Origin: Propionibacteriaceae bacterium
GTDB taxonomy: Bacteria; Actinomycetota; Actinomycetes; Propionibacteriales; Propionibacteriaceae
DNA: 64,000 nucleotides
Assembly: GCA_009780915.1 (NCBI GenBank)
Contig: WQZD01000016.1
Span: 1-64,000, forward strand
Direction of reading: 5' to 3'
Position numbers and translations under genes: made by a program. Within the stretch, counting starts at the first letter, position 1. Every line of letters starts with the position of its first letter. A model generated the notes under the pieces. The model was not told where the DNA came from. It saw nothing but the letters and a program-made list of their open reading frames with translations, and searched no databases. Below are positions 42,326 to 49,169 of this stretch, piece by piece.

Positions 42326-42471
42326 GGGGGCGCGAATCGTTCATTTGAAACGTCTCAATGCACGGTTCGTGCCCCCGCAGGAATCCGGGGGGCGCGAACT
42401 GTTGGTTCGGGGTGCGGAAATGGACAGTTCGCGCCCCCACGATGGTGGGTCGGACGACTCGTGCCCCCGCG
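42326..42471. repeat. 146-bp direct repeat, copy 1
   Basis: This segment recurs 291 bp later at 42617-42762 with only a few differences. It contains a near-palindromic TTGAAACGTCTCAA at 42345-42358, a perfect 14-bp inverted repeat (GGGGGCGCGAACTG at 42388-42401 with its complement at 42425-42438), and the start of a 30-bp tandem array. It lies between the response regulator and the histidine kinase. Confidence 0.8.
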
Positions 42472-42530
42472 GTGGTCGAGTGGACAGTTCGTGCCCCCGC
42501 GATGGCCGGCGCGACGGTTCGTGCCCCGTG
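42425..42530. repeat. 30-bp tandem repeat array 1
   Basis: The core GTGCCCCCGC (or a one-base variant) preceded by a GACAGTTC-like sequence recurs at exactly 30-bp steps, at 42431, 42461, 42491 and 42521. The other half of each unit varies (GATGGTGGGTCG, GGTGGTCGAGTG, GATGGCCGGCGC). No coding role is evident on either strand. Confidence 0.75.
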
Positions 42531-42616
42531 GTGGCAGATTCGATGGAGTTCCCTCGTGGCCAGTCTCGTGGAGTACTGCCGTGATGGCCGGTCTCACGGG
42601 GTGCCTCTTTGGTCGC

Positions 42617-42762
42617 GGGGGCGCGAATCGTCCTTTTGAAACGTCTCAATGCACGGTTCGTGCCCCCGCAGAAATCCGGGGGGCGCGAACTGTTGGTTCG
42701 GGGTGCGGAAATGGACAGTTCGCGCCCCCACGATGGTGGGTCGGACGACTCGTGCCCCCGCG
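42617..42762. repeat. 146-bp direct repeat, copy 2
   Basis: This is the second copy of 42326-42471. The TTGAAACGTCTCAA element is at 42636-42649, and the 14-bp inverted repeat has arms at 42679-42692 and 42716-42729. Differences from copy 1 are a few single-base changes, which shows a fairly recent duplication. Confidence 0.8.
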
Positions 42763-42851
42763 ATGGCCGGCGCGACGGTTCGTGCCCCCACGGTGGCCGG
42801 CGGGACAGTTCGTGCCCCCACGGCAGCCGGTGGGACAGTTCGTGCCCCCGC
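42716..42851. repeat. 30-bp tandem repeat array 2
   Basis: The same core recurs at 42722, 42752, 42782, 42812 and 42842, again exactly 30 bp apart. The last copy touches the stop codon of the histidine kinase gene. The array has one unit more than array 1. Confidence 0.75.
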
Positions 42852-42853
42852 GA

Positions 42854-43681
42854 TCACCCTTGCGAGCCACCCTCATCGGGGACCAACGCCGGCTCCTGGG
42901 GCAGGGGGAGGACCATTCGTACGCGGAACCCGTCCTCGTACGGCTCGGCGCTCAGAGTCCCCCCGACGATGCTGGCCCGCTCTCTCATGCCGAGGATCCC
43001 TTGGCCCGAACCGGGGGCCGCCGTCGTGGGGGCACGCCCGTACTGGTCCGTGATGGTGACGACGACGTCGTCCGCCCGCCAGTTCTCGGTGACGGTGGTC
43101 TGGGCGCCGTCGCCGGCGTGTTTCATGACGTTGGTCAATGCCTCTTGGCAGATGCGGTACAGGATCAGGCCGAGACCGGCCGGCAGGAGTCGGGGCGCGC
43201 CGATGCGGATCAGGCAGACGTCCATCCCCGACTCGCGGCTGCGTTGGATCAGGGAGTCGACGCTGAACTGGTCGGGCACGGGTGTCAGCACCGGGTCCTC
43301 GGGGTCCCGTTTGAGCATCCCCAGGATCCGGCGGGTCTCGTCGACGGCAGCCCTCCCCGTCTCCGCGATAGTGGTGAACGCCCGTTTGGCTGCCACGGGG
43401 TCGGCCGCCGCGTAGCTGCCCCCGTCGGCCTGGGCGACCATGATCGCGAGGGAGTGGGCGATGATGTCGTGCATCTCACGCAGGATCCGGGTACGTTCAG
43501 ACCGGATGGCTTCCTGTTCGATCAGTTCCCGCTCGGCGGCGAGCAGCGCCTCGCCCCGTCCGCGCCGCCCCGACCCCGCCGACGACCGCCACGCCACCAG
43601 CAGGACGATCAGGCACACGACCCCCACGCCCAACACGCCCGCCACCACCAGCAGCACGATGACGAGCACAGAAGCATCCAT
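42854..43681 (-). CDS. sensor histidine kinase, NarX/DesK-type
   Basis: The 275-residue product starts with one or two membrane-spanning segments (MDASVLVIVLLVVAGVLGVG..., residues 4-30). It then has a HisKA_3 dimerisation/phospho-acceptor region with the His in ILREMHDIIAHSLAIM (His71) and an HATPase domain with the N-box YRICQEALTNVMKH and the G-box GQGILGMRERASIVGG. There is no extracellular sensing domain, so it may sense membrane state or a partner protein. It is the likely kinase for the response regulator at 41420-42199 on the same strand. Confidence 0.88.
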   Translation of the reverse strand: MDASVLVIVLLVVAGVLGVGVVCLIVLLVAWRSSAGSGRRGRGEALLAAERELIEQEAIRSERTRILREMHDIIAHSLAIMVAQADGGSYAAADPVAAKRAFTTIAETGRAAVDETRRILGMLKRDPEDPVLTPVPDQFSVDSLIQRSRESGMDVCLIRIGAPRLLPAGLGLILYRICQEALTNVMKHAGDGAQTTVTENWRADDVVVTITDQYGRAPTTAAPGSGQGILGMRERASIVGGTLSAEPYEDGFRVRMVLPLPQEPALVPDEGGSQG

Positions 43682-43763
43682 GCGCCCATCCTCTCAGACC
43701 GGCGCGAGATGGGTCCACACCTGGGGTACGGACCCCCGCCCGAGGGCCAGCCACCGTCCACAC

Positions 43764-46010
43764 TCACGCCATCTCGCGGTTGACGCAGTCCAGGACGGGC
43801 TTGAGGTCGAGCCACCACTGATCGATGGGACGTTGGTGTGAGCGGTCGGTGCCCTCCATGGCTTCGCGGATCCCCGTCAGGCGGATCTCATTGCCCACGG
43901 ACCCCACGCAGGACACCTCCGCGGCGCCCTGGGAGATCTGCTCGGCGAGGCGGGCCATCGCCGCGTCGGTCAGCCGTGTGGCCAGCAGGCGGTCGGCCGG
44001 GGTGGGCGGACCCCCCTGCTGGATGTGGCCGATGATCAGCGTGCGCGTGTCGTACCGTCCCTGCCCCTCGGCGTCGAAGAGGTTGGCCAACACGTCCGTG
44101 GTGTAGTCGGGGTGGGCGTTCTCGTTGCGCACGGCGAGGAAGAAGGAGCGCCCGTGGTCGTCGAAGCTCCTCTTGACCCACTCCACGTCCTCGCGCAGCC
44201 CGTCGAGGGTGATACTGGTTTCATTCAAGTAGACCTGTTCGGCGCCACCGGCCAGTCCGCCCATGAGCGCGAGGTACCCGCAGTCCTTCCCCATGGTCTC
44301 GATGACGAAGCAGCGTTGGGACGCCGACGCGGACATCTTGACTTTGTCGATGCAGTCCACCACCAGGTTCAGGGCCGCGTCCGCGCCCACCGATGTCGCC
44401 GTGCCGGGCAGGTTGTTGTCGATCCCGGCCGGGACGCACACGATGGGTATCTGCAGCCCCGGGTACCGGCTGCGCTCGGCGTCGAGCACTTGCACCGCCT
44501 CGTACGCGTTCCACCCGCCGATGACGAGCAGACCGGAGATCTGGCCCGACTCCAGGGCGCGGGAGATGGCGTACAACTCCTCCACCTCGGGCACATGGCG
44601 ACGGGTGCCGAGGACGGCGCCGCCCTCCTGGTTCCACCCGTCCACGTCCTTCCATGTGAGCTCGGACATGTCCCCGCCCGCCAGGCCGATGAAGCCGTCG
44701 CGGACCCCCACCATCGTGAGCCCCCGGGAGATCCCCAGCCACACCGCCGTCTTCGCGGCGGTGTTCATACCGGGGGACAAGGCGCCGACGTGCATGACGG
44801 CGACGCGCTTGTCGGTCGGCGCCGCCTGGGTACGGGCAGGGTCGGACAACTCCTGGAAGATACGGACCAGGTCGCGAAACTCGTTTCCGCGCAGGTCGAG
44901 GATACGGTCGCGCTCCCCCGAGCGGACCAGGTCCGGCACCGATCGCGTGTCGGACACCGCCTGGACGAGAGGGAGGCGTACCACCCTCTCTCCGTGGAAG
45001 CCGAACACAGGTCCGGGCTCCTCCCCGGACGCGGACAGCACGTAGGCGGCGGCCTCGTACCCCAACAGGGTCGACGCCCACCGGTCGTACGCGCTGGGGG
45101 TGCCGCCGCGCTGGACGTGGCCGAGGATCGTGACCCGGGCCTCCTCCCCCAGGCTGGCCTCGATGGTGGCGCGCACCGACTCGGCCGAGATCGGCTGGCC
45201 GTCGCGGGTGGTCGCCCCCTCGGCCAGGATGACGATGGAGTCCTTGCGCCCGGCTAGACGGGAGCGGCGCAACTGGTCGCACATCGCCTGTTCCCAGCCC
45301 GGCTCGGGGGGAAGCTCGGGGAGGAGCACGTAGTCGCAGCCCCCGGAGACGGCGGTCGCCAGGGCGAGGTACCCACAGTCGCGGCCCATGACCTCGACCA
45401 CGAAGCAGCGCTGGTGCGACGCGGCGGTCGACGCGATGGCGTCGATGGCGTCCTGGATCCGGTGCAGGGCCGAGTCCACCCCGATGGTCATGTCGGTGCC
45501 AACCAAGTCATTGTCGATAGAACCGGCGAGCCCGGCGAAGATCAGGCGCGGATGGGCGTCCCGCTGCTCGGGCGTGATCGTCCCGCCACCTGCCAACTCG
45601 TCCAGCAGAGCGCCCCACTGGCGGGCGAACTCGTTGAGCCCGGTCAGCGACCCGTCCCCGCCGATGACGACCAGGCGGTCGATGCCGCGCGTCACCAGGT
45701 TGGCGGCGGCCGCGAGCATGCCCTCGTGGGTCATGAACTGGCGGGAGCGGAAGGTGCCGATGACCGTCCCTCCCCGATTCAGGATCCCGGAGGCGTCCTC
45801 CCAGGCGAAGGGACGGATGGCGTCGCCTCCGTCGATCATCCCCTGGTACCCCTCGGCGATGGCGTACGGCTGGGCGCCCGCGGTCAGGCAGGTGCGTACG
45901 ACCGCCCGCAACGCGGCGTTCATTCCCTGGGCGTCTCCCCCGCCGGTGAGGACCCCGATCCTGAGGCCCGATGCCGTCCCCGGCGAGACCCGTGTGGCCA
46001 TGGTGTGCAC
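43764..46010 (-). CDS. tandem-fused 6-phosphofructokinase
   Basis: The 748-residue product contains two phosphofructokinase domains in one chain, the arrangement of animal and fungal enzymes; bacterial PFKs normally have one (about 320-350 residues). The N-terminal half keeps the catalytic features: GGGD at 23-26, GGDGS at 117-121 typical of ATP use, and SIDND at 164-168 with the catalytic Asp166. In the C-terminal half (from about 406) these read HVGALSPGMN, GGWN and GIDNN, so that half has probably become regulatory. I infer an allosteric ATP-PFK. A GTG at 46010 preceded by TAGCAT at six bases suggests a leaderless start; an ATG at 46001 is the alternative. Confidence 0.85.
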   Translation of the reverse strand: MHTMATRVSPGTASGLRIGVLTGGGDAQGMNAALRAVVRTCLTAGAQPYAIAEGYQGMIDGGDAIRPFAWEDASGILNRGGTVIGTFRSRQFMTHEGMLAAAANLVTRGIDRLVVIGGDGSLTGLNEFARQWGALLDELAGGGTITPEQRDAHPRLIFAGLAGSIDNDLVGTDMTIGVDSALHRIQDAIDAIASTAASHQRCFVVEVMGRDCGYLALATAVSGGCDYVLLPELPPEPGWEQAMCDQLRRSRLAGRKDSIVILAEGATTRDGQPISAESVRATIEASLGEEARVTILGHVQRGGTPSAYDRWASTLLGYEAAAYVLSASGEEPGPVFGFHGERVVRLPLVQAVSDTRSVPDLVRSGERDRILDLRGNEFRDLVRIFQELSDPARTQAAPTDKRVAVMHVGALSPGMNTAAKTAVWLGISRGLTMVGVRDGFIGLAGGDMSELTWKDVDGWNQEGGAVLGTRRHVPEVEELYAISRALESGQISGLLVIGGWNAYEAVQVLDAERSRYPGLQIPIVCVPAGIDNNLPGTATSVGADAALNLVVDCIDKVKMSASASQRCFVIETMGKDCGYLALMGGLAGGAEQVYLNETSITLDGLREDVEWVKRSFDDHGRSFFLAVRNENAHPDYTTDVLANLFDAEGQGRYDTRTLIIGHIQQGGPPTPADRLLATRLTDAAMARLAEQISQGAAEVSCVGSVGNEIRLTGIREAMEGTDRSHQRPIDQWWLDLKPVLDCVNREMA

Positions 46011-46016
46011 GCATCC

Positions 46017-46061
46017 ATGCTAGCAACGCGGTCGGACAGCGTCCGCCCGGCGGCGTAGGAT
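46017..46061. promoter_or_regulatory. divergent -10 boxes between PFK and the DUF2079 gene
   Basis: On the minus strand TAGCAT (46022-46017) ends six bases before the PFK GTG. On the plus strand TAGGAT (46056-46061) ends eight bases before the GTG of the DUF2079 gene. Both spacings suggest leaderless or nearly leaderless mRNAs, and the two promoters overlap back to back. Confidence 0.45.
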
Positions 46062-46069
46062 AGCGAAAT

Positions 46070-47452
46070 GTGGCGGGCAACAGGACTTCAGCGGGGCGTC
46101 GTCGCCTGCCCTGGCCGGTATGGGCGCTCGCCGCCGGGTGCACGGGGGTCTACCTCGCGGCGTCCCTGACGCTGTGCCGCCTGTACCTCGCCGGCATGGA
46201 CCTGGCCCTGTACGGGGAGGCGGTACGCGGGTACGCCCACGGGGGACTGCCCTGGTCGCACATCAAAGCCCAGGTCCCGTTCGACCTGCTCGGCGACCAC
46301 TTCACCCCCATCATGGCCCTGCTCGGGCCTGTCTACCGGCTCTGGCCGGACGTGCGCGTGCTGCTGATCGCGCAGGCCGTGCTGTTCGGTGTGGCGGTGC
46401 TCGGGGTCGGCGCGATGGCCTCCGCGCGGCTGCGCCCGCGCCAAGCCCTGCTCGTCCAGGCATGTTTCGGCTTGTCATGGGGTGTTCTGAATGCGACCGT
46501 GTTCGCCTTCCATGAGATCGCCTTCGCCGTCCCCCTGCTCGTGTGGGCCGTGTGGGCGGTATGGGAGACCCCCCGCTGGGGTCAGTACGCCCTCGCGTGC
46601 GTCCTGTTGGTGGCGACCAAGGAGGACTCGACCTTGATGACCGCCGGGCTGGGGCTCATGCTCATCGCCCGGGGCCGGGTCAGGGCGGGCCTGATCACCG
46701 GCGCCGCATCGGTGGCCGTCTTCGTCGCCCTCATCGGGTGGGTGATCCCGTCCCTGAACGCTCAGGGGACGTACACGTACCTGGCGGGGAAGGGGGTCGG
46801 CGCCAGCCTGTCCATCCTCGCCGGGCCGGATTTCTGGCTCTTCCTCCTGACCCTGGCCGTCACCCTGGGACTGGGATGGCGCTCCCCTCTGGCGTGGGCG
46901 CTGCTGCCGGCCGTGGCGGCCCGGCTGGTCGGCGGCCAGGCCCAGGCGTTCCGGTTCGGGTACCACTACAACGCCACCCTCATGGTGATCTGCTTCCTGG
47001 CGGTCGTCGACGCGTGGTCGAGGGCCCCGCTGACGCCCCGGTGGCGGACGCGGACCGACCTCGCGCAGGCGGTCGCCCTGGTCCTGGTCGCCGCCATGGG
47101 GGTGGTCTCGTCCGTGGTCGCCGTCGACCTGCGGATGCCGTCGTCGATCACCGGTCGCGCCCAGGCGCTCGACCGCGCGGTGGCGATGGTGCCCGACGGG
47201 GCGCCCGTCATCGCCGACGAGTTCGTCCTCGCCCACCTGGTCGACGACCATCCGGTCAGCATCGCCAACATCGCATGGACCGACTCCCTCGGCGCCCCGT
47301 TGGCGCGGAGTGGATGGATCATCCTCGACACGGCGTCGTACTCCTGGGACGACATCGACACGGGCTGGGAGTCCCGTCAGGCGGCATCCCTGGAGGGCGA
47401 GGGGTGCGCGGTGATGCTGGAGGAGTCGTCAATCCTGGTGCTGGAGTGTTGA
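46070..47452 (+). CDS. DUF2079 family polytopic membrane protein
   Basis: The 460-residue product has about nine or ten hydrophobic segments between residues 15 and 350, followed by a soluble C-terminal part of about 100 residues. The start (LYLAGMDLALYGEAVRGYAHGGLPWS) and the conserved PFDLLGDHFTPIMALLGPVY segment with DxF/H residues match DUF2079. The family resembles GT-C glycosyltransferases such as the Pmt/ArnT group, so a lipid-linked sugar transferase role is possible but not shown. It starts with a GTG. Its relation to the neighbouring genes is unclear. Confidence 0.8.
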   Translation: MAGNRTSAGRRRLPWPVWALAAGCTGVYLAASLTLCRLYLAGMDLALYGEAVRGYAHGGLPWSHIKAQVPFDLLGDHFTPIMALLGPVYRLWPDVRVLLIAQAVLFGVAVLGVGAMASARLRPRQALLVQACFGLSWGVLNATVFAFHEIAFAVPLLVWAVWAVWETPRWGQYALACVLLVATKEDSTLMTAGLGLMLIARGRVRAGLITGAASVAVFVALIGWVIPSLNAQGTYTYLAGKGVGASLSILAGPDFWLFLLTLAVTLGLGWRSPLAWALLPAVAARLVGGQAQAFRFGYHYNATLMVICFLAVVDAWSRAPLTPRWRTRTDLAQAVALVLVAAMGVVSSVVAVDLRMPSSITGRAQALDRAVAMVPDGAPVIADEFVLAHLVDDHPVSIANIAWTDSLGAPLARSGWIILDTASYSWDDIDTGWESRQAASLEGEGCAVMLEESSILVLEC

Positions 47453-47490
47453 GCGGGTCGGGCGGGCCCGTGTCTGATTTCGCCGCGATA

Positions 47491-47520
47491 GTACGGGGGC
47501 GTACGCCCAGTCTGTACACT
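47491..47520 (+). promoter_or_regulatory. promoter and possible operator of the csoR-like gene
   Basis: TACACT at 47515-47520 ends six bases before the ATG at 47527, the leaderless pattern. An inverted repeat GTACG-GGGG-CGTAC at 47491-47504 overlaps the -35 region and recalls the G-tract operators of CsoR proteins. Confidence 0.45.
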
Positions 47521-47526
47521 ATGGAC

Positions 47527-47787
47527 ATGGAATTGCCTGAAGAGTCTCGTCAACCCGTGGTGAACCGTCTCAAGCGCGCGCACGGGCAACTCACGGGCGT
47601 CATCCGCATGCTGGAGGAGGGCGGGGACTGCGAGCAGGTCCTGACCCAACTCGCCGCCGTGGGCAAAGCCCTCGACCGAGCCGGATTCCAACTGGTGACC
47701 CTGGGCCTCAAGGAGTGCCTGATCTCCGACGACTCCGGGTCCATCGACACTCGACGACTGGAGCGCGTGTTCTTGTCGTTGGCGTGA
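47527..47787 (+). CDS. CsoR/CstR-type (DUF156) transcriptional repressor
   Basis: This all-helical repressor family senses copper, nickel, formaldehyde or persulfides. The 86-residue product has the family core VVNRLKRAHGQLTGVIRMLE at residues 11-30, Cys35 and Cys64. In copper-sensing CsoR the ligands are Cys-His-Cys; here the position four before the second Cys is Gly60 rather than His. This C-x-C pattern is closer to the sulfane-sulfur sensor CstR, so a sulfide or persulfide signal is more likely than copper (inference). No obvious target gene adjoins it. An alternative ATG lies six bases upstream. The gene is probably leaderless. Confidence 0.82.
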   Translation: MELPEESRQPVVNRLKRAHGQLTGVIRMLEEGGDCEQVLTQLAAVGKALDRAGFQLVTLGLKECLISDDSGSIDTRRLERVFLSLA

Positions 47788-47902
47788 CGGGGGCCGTCAC
47801 GCTCCAGGGGGAGCCACTGACACGGCACGATGTGGACGAGGTCGGGCGCGCCGCTCTCTCGTGGCACACTGAAGATATCTCTCCCATGAATGGAGCCCTC
47901 TG

Positions 47903-48919
47903 ATGTCAGTGCCGCCATACCCTCCCGACCCGACGCCCCAGGGCGACCCGGATCAGCCCGTCCCCCCGAGTCCGACGTCCGATCCGTCCGCATGGTCGGC
48001 AGCCTCCGGGACCACGGGCCCGACGCCCCAACCGCCGACGCCAGGGTTGGACGCGAATCAGCCGGTCCCGACGTACGACATGAGCCAGCCGGTCCCGCCG
48101 TACACCCTTGGTGGGGACCAGTCGACGATGGGGTACGGTGTGGGGCCACAACCGCCCCAGCAGCCGTACGAGTCGGGACAACCGTACGGCTCCGGCCAGC
48201 CGTACCCGCCTGATGCGTTCCAGCCGCCCTACCCCGCCGGTCAGCCGTACCAGCAGTCCCCGTACCAGCAGTCCCCGTACCAGCAACAGTACGGCGCGGG
48301 CCAGCCGTACCCCCCGAACGCGTACCAGCAGACGTACGCGGGCCCGGGGATGCCGCCGGGGTCGGTGTACCCGCCCATGGCGAGCCCTGTGCCGCAGTCG
48401 AACGGGCTCGCTGTCGCGGCCCTGATCCTGGGCGTGCTGGCCGTCGGCGGGGCTTTCATCCCGATCGTCGACATCTTCGCCATGCTGGTCGGGCTGGTGG
48501 CCATCGTCTTGGGCATCGTGGCCATGAGGAAGAAGCTCAACAAGGGCCTGGCCGTCGCGGGGACCGTCCTCGGCGCGGTGGCGCTCGTGATCGCTATTGT
48601 CACACTCATTGTCGGCAGCCTCCTGTTCAGGACCATCGACCAGACGCAGCCCGGTCAGCACAAGGTCGTGTTCACGGCCACGGTGTCTAGCGGTCAAGCG
48701 AACGCCATGTGGGGGAGCGTGTCCCAGTCCTCACAGACGTTCTCGGGCACGTGGACGAAGTCCGAGGTCTATGACGATGCGGCGGGCCTGGTGTCTCTCA
48801 CGGTCACCGGGGACTTCTCCTCGCAGCAGACGGTCACCTGCGACATCACCATCGACGGAAGGGATGCGTACTCCTTCACCGGCACGAGCGTGGCTGTGTG
48901 CGTGGCCCCACTTATTTAG
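47903..48919 (+). CDS. proline-rich DUF4190-type membrane protein
   Basis: The 338-residue product starts with about 170 residues rich in Pro, Gln, Tyr and Gly, including short repeats PYQQS and GQPYPP, which should be cytoplasmic and disordered. Two hydrophobic segments follow (about residues 172-200 and 215-240; VAALILGVLAVGGAF, LAVAGTVLGAVALVIAIVTLIVG) with KKLNKGLAVAG between them, the DUF4190 pattern. The last 90 residues form an extracellular beta-rich domain. Such proteins are common in actinobacteria and of unknown function. It has an ATGGAG ribosome site and no clear operon partners. Confidence 0.75.
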   Translation: MSVPPYPPDPTPQGDPDQPVPPSPTSDPSAWSAASGTTGPTPQPPTPGLDANQPVPTYDMSQPVPPYTLGGDQSTMGYGVGPQPPQQPYESGQPYGSGQPYPPDAFQPPYPAGQPYQQSPYQQSPYQQQYGAGQPYPPNAYQQTYAGPGMPPGSVYPPMASPVPQSNGLAVAALILGVLAVGGAFIPIVDIFAMLVGLVAIVLGIVAMRKKLNKGLAVAGTVLGAVALVIAIVTLIVGSLLFRTIDQTQPGQHKVVFTATVSSGQANAMWGSVSQSSQTFSGTWTKSEVYDDAAGLVSLTVTGDFSSQQTVTCDITIDGRDAYSFTGTSVAVCVAPLI

Positions 48920-49044
48920 GGTGATGGTCTCGCATGCCGATAGGGGATATCAAGCTGGAGCGCCACGATCACCAAGGCTGGTGAGTGACCTCGTGAAAGC
49001 ACATGAGGATGATGGCGCAAGTCCGGCCGACAATTGAGCCACGA

Positions 49045-49063
49045 GGTCAACACCGCGTTGACC
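49045..49063 (+). terminator. hairpin after the DUF4190 gene
   Basis: GGTCAAC at 49045-49051 pairs with GTTGACC at 49057-49063 around ACCGC, 126 bases after the DUF4190 stop. There is no T run. Confidence 0.35.
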
Positions 49064-49121
49064 CATTGCCCAGGGGTCATGTGGCAGTCCTGCTTGGGAG
49101 CCTGTCTATGCGTGGGAATCG

Positions 49122-49158
49122 CGACTGGCGGACCCGACTGAGTCAGGTCCGCCAGTCG
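49122..49158 (-). terminator. strong hairpin after the rhamnosidase-like gene
   Basis: A perfect 13-bp stem (CGACTGGCGGACC at 49122-49134, complement at 49146-49158) surrounds an 11-base loop, 12 bases beyond the stop of the leftward gene. Confidence 0.6.
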
Positions 49159-49169
49159 TGCCGTCGAGG

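Noticed and set aside
42425..42851. 30-bp spaced repeats as a CRISPR array
   Set aside because: Units are directly tandem with only 12-14 variable bases, no unique spacers of normal length and no cas genes. A minisatellite or structured element fits better.
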